A stretch of DNA of 64,000 nucleotides from Stenomitos frigidus_A. GTDB taxonomy: Bacteria; Cyanobacteriota; Cyanobacteriia; Leptolyngbyales; Leptolyngbyaceae. Under the pieces are notes generated by a model. That model saw nothing but the letters and a program-made list of their open reading frames with translations. It was not told where the DNA came from and made no database searches. The translations under genes and the position numbers were made by a program. Location of the stretch: contig NZ_CAWNSW010000073.1 in the NCBI RefSeq assembly GCF_963877135.1, positions 124,001-188,000 on the forward strand, given 5' to 3'. This document shows positions 18,461 through 27,112 of the stretch, one piece after another (position 1 is the stretch's first letter; each line of letters starts with the position of its first letter).

Positions 18461-20506
18461 TTGCTTGCTTTCCTGAGCCAAATTCGAGCAACTATTGCCA
18501 GTTGGTGGTCGGAGTTTACCCTCCAGACTAAGCTGATGGCAGCGGCAACGCTTGTGGTTTCTTTGATTATGAGTGGGCTGACCTTCTGGGCCGTGAACAC
18601 GATTCAGGAAGACGCTCGCCTCAACGACACCCGTTTCGGTCGTGATCTGGGCTTGCTGTTGGCAGCCAACGTCGCGCCGCTGGTCGATGAAAATCGCACT
18701 GAACTGGCACGTTTCTCCCATCGCTTTTACAGCAGCACTTCTAGCATCCGCTACATGCTCTATGCCGATGCTGAGGGCAATATTTTTTTCGGGATTCCGT
18801 TTTCCGAGTCGGAAGTGCAGAACTCGCTCACCATTCGTCGGAAAATTCACTTACCCGACAATTACGCCGAGCATACAGACGCACCAATGGTGCGACAGCA
18901 CATGACACCCGATGGTGAAGTCACCGATGTGTTTGTCCCGCTCGTTGATGAGGGAGGGTACAAAGGCGTGCTGGCGATCGGCACCAACCCAAATCCGACA
19001 GTAGTGACCTCCTCTCATTTGACGCGTGATGTGACGATCGCGGTCTTTGTTTCGATCTGGGTCATGGTGATTTTGGGAGCAGTCTTTAATGCGCTGACGA
19101 TTACCAAACCCATCAAAGAATTGTTATTTGGTGTTAAAAACATCTCCTCTGGCAACTTCAAGCAACGGGTCGATCTGCCCCTTGGAGGGGAACTAGGCGA
19201 ACTGATTGCCAGTTTTAACGAGATGGCAGAAAAGCTGGAGCGCTACGAAGAGCAAAATATCGAAGAACTGACTGCCGAAAAAGCGAAGCTCGAAACGCTG
19301 GTGTCTACGATCGCCGATGGCGCGGTGCTGCTAGACATTGACATGCAGGTGGTGCTAGTCAATCCAACCGCTCGCCGCCTCTTTGGCTGGGAAGGCAAAC
19401 CAGTGGAAGGAGTCAATTTACTGCGCTTGCTACCCTCACCCGTCCAGGCAGAAATTACCCGCCCGTTATACCAAATTGCGAAAGGTGAACTGCGCGAGGG
19501 TGCCGAGTTTCGCATTGCGCTGAAGGAACCACTCGATCGCACCGTGCGCATTCTGCTGACGACTGTGCTGGATTTGTCGCGGGAGAACGTGAAAGGCATT
19601 GCGATGACAGTACAGGATATCACCCGCGAAGCCGAACTCAACGAAGCGAAGAGCCAATTTATTAGCAACGTCTCTCACGAACTCAGAACGCCACTGTTCA
19701 ACATCAAGTCCTTTATTGAAACGCTGCATGAGTATGGCGAAGATTTGAGCGTTGCCGAACAGCGGGAGTTTTTGGACACTGCCAATCGGGAGACCGATCG
19801 CCTTACGCGACTCGTCAACGATGTGCTGGATTTGTCTCGCTTAGAATCCTTCAAGCTCTACAACTTTGAGCCGGTTGATCTGGCGCAACCCGTTGAGCAA
19901 ACCTTGCGAACTTATCGCTTAAATGCTCGCGATAAAGGTATTGAGCTCGTTCAGGACATTGAACCATCCTTGCCGTCTGTTGTCGGGCACTACGACTTGT
20001 TGCTGCAAGTGTTTACCAATCTGGTTGGTAATGCACTGAAATTTACCGAAACGGGAGGGAAAGTGGCGATTCGGGCGTACTTGCTGGGCAGCGATCGCCC
20101 CATGCATGAACAGCATGAGAAACAGCCGTTTCTTTGTCCGCCTGCTGAGAGTGTGAACACTACTGACGCTCAGAATCTTGACTTCCAAATGGTTCGGATT
20201 GAAGTCTCAGATACAGGCATTGGCATTGATATGGATGATCAAAGCGCCATCTTCGATCGCTTTTTCCGCGTCGAAAATCGGGTGCATACACTTGAAGGCA
20301 CTGGCTTAGGCTTGTCTATTGTGCGGAATATTATTGAGAAGCACCATAGCCACGTCCGTTTAGTCAGTGAAGTGGGCATTGGTACGACGTTCTGGTTTGA
20401 TCTCAAAGTGTTTCAGGAAAATACGTTGGCCGAATCTGACGAAACAGACCACTCCCAGCCCTCAGAGACATTGATTGGGGCCCAAACGAGTTCGGTCGTT
20501 ACCTAG
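18461..20506 (+). CDS. nblS: Sensor histidine kinase NblS (Hik33 family)
   Basis: This 681-residue membrane sensor kinase controls high-light, cold, nutrient and phycobilisome-degradation responses in cyanobacteria. Order of domains: first membrane helix (about 25-48), a periplasmic sensing region with the family-typical GRDLGLLLAANVAPLVDEN and LYADAEGNIFFGIPFSE, a second helix (about 190-212), HAMP, coiled coil, PAS (about 285-390), HisKA with FISNVSHELRTPLFNIKSFIE (acceptor His) and HATPase_c with NLVGNALKFT, DTGIGID and GTGLGLSIV. The start is a TTG at 18461, immediately after a repeat block (ggttagtggttggt copies at 18393-18450). The cognate regulators (RpaB, SrrA types) are not in the window. 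Confidence 0.94.
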   Translation: MLAFLSQIRATIASWWSEFTLQTKLMAAATLVVSLIMSGLTFWAVNTIQEDARLNDTRFGRDLGLLLAANVAPLVDENRTELARFSHRFYSSTSSIRYMLYADAEGNIFFGIPFSESEVQNSLTIRRKIHLPDNYAEHTDAPMVRQHMTPDGEVTDVFVPLVDEGGYKGVLAIGTNPNPTVVTSSHLTRDVTIAVFVSIWVMVILGAVFNALTITKPIKELLFGVKNISSGNFKQRVDLPLGGELGELIASFNEMAEKLERYEEQNIEELTAEKAKLETLVSTIADGAVLLDIDMQVVLVNPTARRLFGWEGKPVEGVNLLRLLPSPVQAEITRPLYQIAKGELREGAEFRIALKEPLDRTVRILLTTVLDLSRENVKGIAMTVQDITREAELNEAKSQFISNVSHELRTPLFNIKSFIETLHEYGEDLSVAEQREFLDTANRETDRLTRLVNDVLDLSRLESFKLYNFEPVDLAQPVEQTLRTYRLNARDKGIELVQDIEPSLPSVVGHYDLLLQVFTNLVGNALKFTETGGKVAIRAYLLGSDRPMHEQHEKQPFLCPPAESVNTTDAQNLDFQMVRIEVSDTGIGIDMDDQSAIFDRFFRVENRVHTLEGTGLGLSIVRNIIEKHHSHVRLVSEVGIGTTFWFDLKVFQENTLAESDETDHSQPSETLIGAQTSSVVT

Positions 20507-20565
20507 CCGTCAGTTTCAATTAACCGCTAAGGTTTTGAGGAGGTTTCTTTGAGGGGCTGAGATCA

Positions 20566-20612
20566 CACCAGTTGAGGGGCCTTGCAGTGCAAGGTCCCTC
20601 GTGGTAACTGGT
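20566..20612. terminator. Bidirectional terminator between nblS and ftsZ
   Basis: A strong hairpin has gaggggccttgc and gcaaggtccctc around an agt loop (20574-20600), extended by accagtt/aactggt outside (20567-20612). It stands between the convergent ends of nblS (+) and ftsZ (-), with a short T-rich run on the plus side. Confidence 0.65.
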
Positions 20613-20631
20613 ACTTTCTTTCTGCGCCGTA

Positions 20632-21927
20632 CTAACGGGGGGGGCGGCGGCGCTGCAGAAATTCAGGAATGTCGAGCCCACCAGGTGGCTTGTTTTTGGG
20701 CTCTGCAACAGGCGGCTGACTGCCTACCGGTGGTGCAACGGGGCGTCTAGTGCCTGTTGTCTTGGATAAGTTCTGTGGCCGGACGTCGTGGGTAAACCCA
20801 GTAGCGATGACGGTAATCCGGAGCTCTCCCTGCATCCGCTCGTCAATCACCGCGCCGAAGATAATGTTCGCTTCTGGATCGACAACTTCATAGATGATTT
20901 CAGCAGCTGCGTTGACTTCATGCAGCGTCAGGTCTGTGCCACCTGTAATGTTAAAGACAACGCCACGAGCACCCTCGATCGAGGATTCGAGTAGCGGTGA
21001 GGAAATTGATGCAACGGCTGCTTCCCTCGCTCTCGACTTGCCCGAGCCAATGCCAATGCCCATCAGTGCTGAACCAGCATCTGCCATTACAGCCCGCACA
21101 TCAGCAAAGTCAACGTTCACCAAGCCTGGAATGGTAATGATGTCTGAAATGCCCTGTACACCTTGCCGCAGAATGTCATCCGCAACGCGAAAGGCTTCCT
21201 GAACTGGCGTCTGTTCTGAAATGACCGATAACAACTTGTCGTTAGGGATCACGATGAGGGTATCAACCCGACTTTGCAATGCTGCAATCCCTTCTTCTGC
21301 CTGACCGGTGCGGCGACGCCCTTCAAAGGTAAAGGGTCTGGTGACAACACCAACGGTCAGTGCACCCATTTCCTTGGCGACCTCTGCCACGATCGGCGCA
21401 GCGCCTGTACCTGTACCGCCTCCCATACCAGCAGTAATAAAGACAAGATCGGCATTTTCCAACGCTTTCGCGATTTCGTCGCGTGACTCTTCGGCTGCCT
21501 TTTGACCGATCGCCGGATTACCCCCTGCGCCCAACCCACGCGTTAGCTTTTGACCCATCTGCAGACGGTTGATCGCAGTGGCATAGGTCAGTGCCTGTGC
21601 GTCTGTATTAATGGACCAAAATTCAACACCTGCCACATCGCTGGCAATCATACGGTTGACCGCGTTGCCACCGCCGCCGCCAACTCCAATGACTTTAATC
21701 TTGGCTACGCTACTGGGCACAATATCACCACTCCTTGATTCTTCCCCTGGCAGACCCTTAACGTTTGCCGGTTGACTTAAGTGTAGTCCGGAGTTGCCAA
21801 AGGGATTTGACGCCTCCGCTGGCACTGAAAAGTTATTCTGTCCTTCGGGGTGGGAGCCGTTGTGGGCTTCCTTTAAATTATCATTGAGTGCCATTTGAGT
21901 TGCAGCCGAATTACTATTAAGAGTCAT
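20632..21927 (-). CDS. ftsZ: Cell division GTPase FtsZ
   Basis: A 431-residue tubulin homologue that polymerises into the division ring. A cyanobacterial N-terminal extension of about 70 residues, rich in Asn/Pro/Ser, precedes the GTPase core IKVIGVGGGGGNAVNRM. The tubulin signature GGGTGTGAAPI, the T7 synergy loop (NVDFADVRAVM) and the C-terminal conserved peptide GGLDIPEFLQRR (binding FtsA/SepF/ZipN-type partners) are all present. A Pro-rich linker separates core and peptide. ftsQ lies 202 bp upstream on the same strand, the usual dcw-cluster remnant in cyanobacteria. Confidence 0.98.
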   Translation of the reverse strand: MTLNSNSAATQMALNDNLKEAHNGSHPEGQNNFSVPAEASNPFGNSGLHLSQPANVKGLPGEESRSGDIVPSSVAKIKVIGVGGGGGNAVNRMIASDVAGVEFWSINTDAQALTYATAINRLQMGQKLTRGLGAGGNPAIGQKAAEESRDEIAKALENADLVFITAGMGGGTGTGAAPIVAEVAKEMGALTVGVVTRPFTFEGRRRTGQAEEGIAALQSRVDTLIVIPNDKLLSVISEQTPVQEAFRVADDILRQGVQGISDIITIPGLVNVDFADVRAVMADAGSALMGIGIGSGKSRAREAAVASISSPLLESSIEGARGVVFNITGGTDLTLHEVNAAAEIIYEVVDPEANIIFGAVIDERMQGELRITVIATGFTHDVRPQNLSKTTGTRRPVAPPVGSQPPVAEPKNKPPGGLDIPEFLQRRRPPR

Positions 21928-22129
21928 TGGAATTGCAGCGATTATAAACTACGTTTTAGTACTCAGACAGTGTGGTCAACTATAAGGGAAGCGATTCAAA
22001 AAACCAACTGATTCAAAAAAACAGCTATAGGGAGATGAGGACGACCTTGCAACAGGCTGAAAAGCTCATTCTTTTGACGGAATCTGATCAGCCTCATGAC
22101 TGGCTATCCATAATCTCATACTTATAAAA

Positions 22130-22990
22130 CTAAGGATTACCAGATTTTACAAGGTTTTGGGGTTTTGGCATCTGCACAGTTGGAGCCTCCGGATTACGGA
22201 GATCAATGTACGTTATTTGACTGACGCTTGGGTGCTTTGATAGCCTTCGCATGCGATCGATTACTTTGAGCTGCGACGGAAACTGAGCGTTATACGGCCC
22301 TGTATACACCAAACCCAATTCTGTCTTAAGGATCAGATTAGCGGGATCACGCCAATCCAGCTCAGAAACGTTGATCGGTGGGCCTTGCATCAGCTCTCGA
22401 TAGAGCTTGGGCCAAGAGGAACGGTAGCTCTCTGGGTTACCGATGACTTTAAGCGTTGGCAATTTGAGCGATTGATCCAGTGAGACATAGCTTTCTAAAG
22501 GGATGATCATCCCTTTTTCATCGAGCAAGCCACTTTTAGCGGCCGTCGCTGGTTTTGCGGTTCCTCCTGGTGCTGGGCGATCGTCTGATGTCACCGCGAT
22601 CGCCACAGGAAGCCGCTCTTTCACCTGTACAATGAGCCCTGGTGGAAAGAGTTGGCGGCTCACAATCACTGCTTCGATGGGCGCGCGTGCCTGGAGCTCG
22701 CGTGCAATCAGTTGGGGCTCTACTCGAAAAAGTGATTGTGGATACGGAATGGGTAGGAGCGATCTCAGTGTACGCACTGGAATAAAGTGATTTCCCTCGA
22801 TCCGCACCTGCTCTGGACGACGAATCACCCATGTCGGCAGCGTTGCCGCCCAAACAACCCCAGCAGTCAGCCCACAAACCGCTACCACTCTCCAGCTTGC
22901 CTGCAAGAACTTCACACGCCTGCGTTGGCGCAATTTTTGTCGCCGCTGTGCTAACTCTGTTTGAGACACTGACGCAATGCTGCTAATCAT
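22130..22990 (-). CDS. ftsQ: Division protein FtsQ/DivIB
   Basis: This 286-residue single-pass membrane protein has a basic cytoplasmic N-terminus (RRQKLRQRRRVKFLQ), one helix (about 33-52), a POTRA domain (about 55-135; RIEGNHFIPVRTLRSLLPIPYPQSLFRV ... VIVSRQLFPPGLIVQVKERLPVAI) and a beta domain with the terminal YIDLRNPEAPTVQ strand. FtsQ links FtsBL/FtsWI in the divisome. Length and motifs are normal for cyanobacteria. It is probably co-transcribed with ftsZ. Confidence 0.92.
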   Translation of the reverse strand: MISSIASVSQTELAQRRQKLRQRRRVKFLQASWRVVAVCGLTAGVVWAATLPTWVIRRPEQVRIEGNHFIPVRTLRSLLPIPYPQSLFRVEPQLIARELQARAPIEAVIVSRQLFPPGLIVQVKERLPVAIAVTSDDRPAPGGTAKPATAAKSGLLDEKGMIIPLESYVSLDQSLKLPTLKVIGNPESYRSSWPKLYRELMQGPPINVSELDWRDPANLILKTELGLVYTGPYNAQFPSQLKVIDRMRRLSKHPSVSQITYIDLRNPEAPTVQMPKPQNLVKSGNP

Positions 22991-23388
22991 CCACTTTTTT
23001 AAGACTCATATCATGAGTAAACGAATCAATCTCTCAAGATACCTGATTTTGACAAATAATCTCGGCAATGTTTGAGGTTTAGCAAAATTTACTCATCGCG
23101 CTCGATCGGGCATCGAACAAACGTCTAGAAAGGACTATCCAAATGCCGTTCTAAGCTCAATACAGCACTCATGGAAACAGTTAATGTGTTTCTCGAACCG
23201 CTCGCCTACTTCCCCCATTTAACCACTCATCACCTTTTCTGCAAGGTTGTTTTGAGACGTTGCCTGTAGGTGTAGGAGTCGGAAGTCGGACAGGGGGAAA
23301 AGCTTAAAGGCAGGCAAGCCTCTTTAACGCAGCGGCGCAAAGCGCTACTCAAGCCTCAAACCTCAACAGCCAGCCCCTCAGCCCCTAC
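22991..23388. other. Gene-free stretch with repeats
   Basis: I see no gene in these 398 bases. The promoter of ftsQ should lie at its left end. A 23-base segment at 23330-23352 is present in inverted orientation at 38230-38252 inside the linker of the ketoacyl-synthase gene, so it is part of a dispersed repeat. Confidence 0.6.
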
Positions 23389-23835
23389 TTAGCTCGTCGC
23401 TTCCTGAAGTTGTACAGCGATGCGTTCACCAAATTCTGGATCGGTATTCGCCAAGCCCAAGAGTTGCAAATACTCTTGACGCGTCAAACCAGCTTTTTCA
23501 ATAATCGCTAGTGCTTCAGATTCGATTTCCTGCTCAACGCGCAGCGATTCTGACTCGGTTTCTGACCCCTGAAGTTCTCCCTCACGGCGCTCAATCAGTG
23601 CAACGACCTGCAAACACGCATGAACAAATTCGCTGACCTTTTCTGAAGGAATGCTGCTGGGATCAACCACCGATCGACTGGGTGCTACCAGCTCTTGGGA
23701 TGCAGCAGGAGGATCGCCAACAGGCGGTACTGTTGCTGCCAGAGCCGCAGGTTGATGGATGGTAGAGAAACAGAAAATGAAGGTGCCTAGAAAAACCAGA
23801 ACGACATGCCAAACACGAGGGAGGAAGAGGTTCAT
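23389..23835 (-). CDS. DUF4168 secreted protein
   Basis: This 148-residue protein has a signal peptide (VWHVVLVFLGTFIFCFSTIHQPAALAA) and a helical DUF4168-type domain. The domain runs from VSEFVHACLQVVALIERREGELQ to the conserved GLTRQEYLQLLGLANTDPEFGERIAVQL end. The family is periplasmic or extracytoplasmic in cyanobacteria and proteobacteria; its function is unknown. It appears monocistronic. Confidence 0.8.
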   Translation of the reverse strand: MNLFLPRVWHVVLVFLGTFIFCFSTIHQPAALAATVPPVGDPPAASQELVAPSRSVVDPSSIPSEKVSEFVHACLQVVALIERREGELQGSETESESLRVEQEIESEALAIIEKAGLTRQEYLQLLGLANTDPEFGERIAVQLQEATS

Positions 23836-24034
23836 AGCGAAGTCAGGAAAGGCATGAGTAACACGACCGATGGCTTTAACCTAGCGCGTTTGGGGCATTT
23901 GATCCATCACGATCACACCCTTTTTTAGGGATATCGTGTCATCGTACCTGCTGACTCACTCATCAACAGCGGCCAATCGCTTGCTGTTGGGGCACCACTC
24001 GCTACAGTATGGAGACAATGAGTGAGTTAACGTT

Positions 24035-24580
24035 GTGAAGCTGAAATGGATGGGGCTGTTGGTTGCACTCAGTCTATGCAGTGTGCTCTTGCTTTACCGC
24101 CGAGAGTCATTGGTTATCTGGCTGCTCGTGACCAAGCAATGTCCGGGCTGTGACCTCAAGGGCAAAAACTTGCTTGGGGCCGAGCTACAAGGCGCAAATC
24201 TCCAAGGGGCAAACTTGAGTGACGCCAATCTGAGTGAGGCGAACCTGCAAGGGAGCAACCTGGCGTCAGCGAGCTTAGAGCGGGCAGATTTGAGCTTGAG
24301 TAACTTGAGCCATGCCAGTTTAGTAGACGCTAATGTGAGAACCGCCAACCTGAGTGGCGCGAACCTGATCAGCGCGGATTTCCAGGATGCAGAGCTGAGA
24401 CAGTCAAATTTACTGTTTGCTGACCTTCAGGGAGCCAATCTTGGCAATGTTGATTTGAGGCAGGTGGATCTCCACGGAGCCAACCTTTTGCAGACGGAAC
24501 TCGTTGGAACGGTGCTACCAACGCCGAAGGTTCAGACCGATAACCCTCACCAGACCTTAGACTTCAAGGTAAAGCGTTAA
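24035..24580 (+). CDS. Membrane-anchored pentapeptide-repeat protein
   Basis: A GTG-started protein of 181 residues opens with a hydrophobic anchor or signal segment (MGLLVALSLCSVLLLYRRESLVIWLLV). A pair of cysteines (QCPGCDLKG) follows, then about 22 pentapeptide repeats of the A(D/N)LXX type (AELQGANLQGANLSDANLSE ... LRQVDLHGANL), which form a right-handed quadrilateral beta helix. The role is unknown; such proteins abound in cyanobacteria. The Cys pair next to the membrane could bind metal or form a disulphide. Confidence 0.85.
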   Translation: MKLKWMGLLVALSLCSVLLLYRRESLVIWLLVTKQCPGCDLKGKNLLGAELQGANLQGANLSDANLSEANLQGSNLASASLERADLSLSNLSHASLVDANVRTANLSGANLISADFQDAELRQSNLLFADLQGANLGNVDLRQVDLHGANLLQTELVGTVLPTPKVQTDNPHQTLDFKVKR

Positions 24581-24589
24581 GAAACCTGG

Positions 24590-24645
24590 TTTCTGCCAGT
24601 GAAGCCAACAAAACCTCAATGCTTCGGGATAGAAACCCGGTTTCT
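24590..24645. repeat. Paired agaaaccYggtttct palindromes
   Basis: Two copies of a 15-bp palindrome, agaaacctggtttct and agaaacccggtttct, lie about 40 bp apart just after the pentapeptide gene. This palindrome is a familiar dispersed repeat of filamentous cyanobacteria. It may help to terminate transcription from both sides. Confidence 0.6.
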
Positions 24646-24679
24646 GCTCAGCTCAAACTGCTTCAGACGTTCCATCCAA

Positions 24680-25348
24680 CTAAAGGTGAATTTGGCTCAA
24701 GATCATCCGTAGACGATCGTAGTCGTCTTTGAGCAGCAAGCTGAGCGATCGCCCTGCTTGCACTAACCAGGCGCGATCGGCTTGCCGCAGTTGGTAAATC
24801 TCGCGAATGGTCGCGGCAGCTAGCGCATCGACAGGGGCACCAGGCATTTGCAGTAGAGTGCGCAGGAAGTCTAAGGTCTCGCTAAAGTGAAGAATTTCAG
24901 CCACTTCGCAAACATAGACCGCTTGATGAATTTGCGGTGGGCGTGGCGGCAAATGCTGATAAACGGTGGCATTCTCCGTAGAACGAGCATTCCCCATACT
25001 CAAGGGAGGACAATAACCGACGATCGCCGCCCGAAACTCCGTCTTCAGCATGGCAAAGATTTGGGGCTGCTGCTCACGCAAGTCTTGTAGCGAGAGCCCT
25101 AACGCCCGCGCCCGATGAACGGAGTCGATCGGGCTAGTGGTGGCATGATAAACCACGGCATAAATCTGATTGCCAGATTCTTCATCGACTGATTTAACCC
25201 AACTGCCAAACGGCGGCATTACCGGAAAACTTAAGTTTTCCGGCTCTAAGCACTGTGCCAGAAACTCAGTCGTTGCCGTCTCAATGACCTCAGCAATGTG
25301 ATTGGGAGGACGATTCTGAGCCGCAAATTGAGGGAGAGGAAGACGCAT
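24680..25348 (-). CDS. HAS-barrel domain protein (conserved cyanobacterial)
   Basis: A 222-residue protein of a family conserved across cyanobacteria. The N-terminal part contains a barrel-like segment with PPFGSWVKSVDEESGNQIYAVVYHATT and DSVHRARALGLSLQDLREQQPQIFAMLKTEFRAAIVGY. This resembles the HAS-barrel found at the N-terminus of HerA-type ATPases. The C-terminal half is helical. No catalytic motif is visible, and function is unknown. ndhS lies 83 bp upstream on the same strand, so the two may be co-transcribed. Confidence 0.7.
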   Translation of the reverse strand: MRLPLPQFAAQNRPPNHIAEVIETATTEFLAQCLEPENLSFPVMPPFGSWVKSVDEESGNQIYAVVYHATTSPIDSVHRARALGLSLQDLREQQPQIFAMLKTEFRAAIVGYCPPLSMGNARSTENATVYQHLPPRPPQIHQAVYVCEVAEILHFSETLDFLRTLLQMPGAPVDALAAATIREIYQLRQADRAWLVQAGRSLSLLLKDDYDRLRMILSQIHL

Positions 25349-25431
25349 AGAGAGTGCTGAGTGTTGAGTGCTAAGTGTTGAGTTGTCTTTAATTCATAAC
25401 TCAAAACTCCCAACTCAAACCTTTCATCGCC

Positions 25432-25629
25432 TCACTTGCCTTTTTTCTTGCCAGCCGTAACATCAACTTCTTCTAGTTCTGCTAAGCGAAAGGTGACCAG
25501 TTTATCCCAGTTGCCGCCTTCAAACAGGACAGCAGCTTTACCGTCAGAGACTCGCTGGACTAAGCCCTGAAAAGCATAGTATGTATCTTCTGCATTGACG
25601 ACCTTAACGGCTGAACCTGGCAAAATCAT
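25432..25629 (-). CDS. ndhS: NDH-1 subunit S
   Basis: A 65-residue SH3-like protein (MILPGSAVKVVNAEDTYYAF, then RVSDGKAAVLFEGGNWDKLVTFRL). NdhS forms part of the ferredoxin-binding site of the photosynthetic NDH-1 (NAD(P)H dehydrogenase-like) complex on thylakoids and supports cyclic electron flow. Length and sequence are typical. The Lys-rich tail (KKKGK) is common to the family. Confidence 0.95.
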   Translation of the reverse strand: MILPGSAVKVVNAEDTYYAFQGLVQRVSDGKAAVLFEGGNWDKLVTFRLAELEEVDVTAGKKKGK

Positions 25630-25755
25630 AGTTTTTCACGATGTGACAGTTATTAATAGATTAAAGGATAGAGACCAAAAGAAAGGCTTAAGGATGAGAG
25701 CTAACCACTAGAAATTTCCTATTGATCCTTCACTTCAGACTCTATACTTCCTGCT

Positions 25756-27033
25756 TCAATCTCTAAAATTCAGGCGCTGACGGAAGTTTGCAACGGATTG
25801 TACTAACCCGATCGCAACAAAGTTGGTAATTAAGGCAGAGCGACCGTAACTAATCCAGGGTAGCGGAATGCCCGTTACAGGTGCCAGGCCGATCGTCATA
25901 CCGACGTTGACAACGACCTGAAAGACCAGCATCGACAGCACGCCGATTGCCAGCAGTGAGCCAAAATTATCACGAGCATTCTGCGCAATGATAATGATGC
26001 GCAGACAAATCACCCAAAAGACGAGCAAGACAACAAAGCAACCCACAAAACCCAGTTCTTCGCCAATGGCTGAAAAGATGAAGTCTGTATGCTGCTCTGG
26101 AATAAAGTTGAGCTGCGTTTGGGTGCCTTGTGTGAGTCCGCGTCCCCACAGTTCTCCAGCGCCGATCGCAATACGTGATTGGATCAGGTGATAGCCACCC
26201 CCTAACGGATCTTTATCTGGGTCGAGAAACAAGATCAGTCGATCCTTCTGATAGTCTTTCAGAAAGCCCCAGGCAATGTGCCCAAGTTCACCTGCAACCA
26301 GGTTTAGGACTAGCGCTCCGGCAGCCCCAAACCGATGCCAAGGTAGCGTTCGCCAACCGATAAAACCTGTCAGCGCAATCCAAAGAGCGAGCAAGCCAAT
26401 AAACCAGGGTGAAAGCCCGATCAAGTTAAAGAAGATGGCCGAAATCAGCGGTGAGACTAGAAGCAACAGCCACCCTGGTTTGGCATCGCCCCAGTAGAGT
26501 GCTCCCAGAGTAATCGCACCGAACACCAGCGACGTACCCAGGTCGGGTTGCACAAAGACGAGCGCCCATGGGACAGCCGTAATTGCCAGTGCTCGCACTA
26601 AAACCGGCAGTGTGGAAGCAGGGCGATCGCTCAGAATGGCTGCCAAGGTCACAATGATCCCTAGCTTGGCGAACTCGGATGGCTGTATGTTGAAGCCCCC
26701 AATCGTAATCCAGCGCTGTGCCCCCAGCGCAGATGTTCCCAGGAAGATGACCGCCAGCAGCGAAAGATTGGTCAACCCATAGATCAGCCAGCGAGACTGC
26801 ATCAGGTTGTCGTACCGTGATCGGGCGATCGCCAGCGAGATGACAAACCCGATCGCGCCAATAATCCAGTGCTGATACCAATCTGTCCAACCTTGATTGA
26901 GTTCCGTGCTGCGAATAATCAAGCCCCCAAAGGCGGTGAGCCCCACAGTCAGAACAAACAGCAACCAGTCAGTATGCTGCCAGGGCTGCACCAACGATTT
27001 CCAGCGAATGCGACGAGGGAATTTTTGCAACAT
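25756..27033 (-). CDS. rodA: Rod-shape SEDS glycosyltransferase RodA
   Basis: This 425-residue polytopic membrane protein of the SEDS family polymerises lipid II glycan strands during cell elongation, together with a class B PBP. About ten helices are predicted. Conserved elements: GAQRWITIGGFNIQPSEFAKLGIIVTLAA, VFVQPDLGTSLVFGAI (with the catalytic Asp region), YQKDRLILFLDPDKDPLGGGYHLIQS, FIPEQHTDFIFSAIGEELGFVG and VTGIPLPWISYGRSAL. It lies just downstream of the Mrp gene on the same strand. Confidence 0.94.
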   Translation of the reverse strand: MLQKFPRRIRWKSLVQPWQHTDWLLFVLTVGLTAFGGLIIRSTELNQGWTDWYQHWIIGAIGFVISLAIARSRYDNLMQSRWLIYGLTNLSLLAVIFLGTSALGAQRWITIGGFNIQPSEFAKLGIIVTLAAILSDRPASTLPVLVRALAITAVPWALVFVQPDLGTSLVFGAITLGALYWGDAKPGWLLLLVSPLISAIFFNLIGLSPWFIGLLALWIALTGFIGWRTLPWHRFGAAGALVLNLVAGELGHIAWGFLKDYQKDRLILFLDPDKDPLGGGYHLIQSRIAIGAGELWGRGLTQGTQTQLNFIPEQHTDFIFSAIGEELGFVGCFVVLLVFWVICLRIIIIAQNARDNFGSLLAIGVLSMLVFQVVVNVGMTIGLAPVTGIPLPWISYGRSALITNFVAIGLVQSVANFRQRLNFRD

Positions 27034-27112
27034 GTTTGGGGAGAATGGAGACGGACAGGCGGTAATGGTTTAAGGAGATTGATTCCATTCGTAGGAACGT
27101 CCCTACAGATAC

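Noticed and set aside
20541..20620. Possible TPP riboswitch (ctgagatcacacc resembles the thi-box core)
   Set aside because: The second conserved half (gaacctgatctgg...gcgaaggga) is missing, and the region is better explained by a strong hairpin between convergent gene ends.
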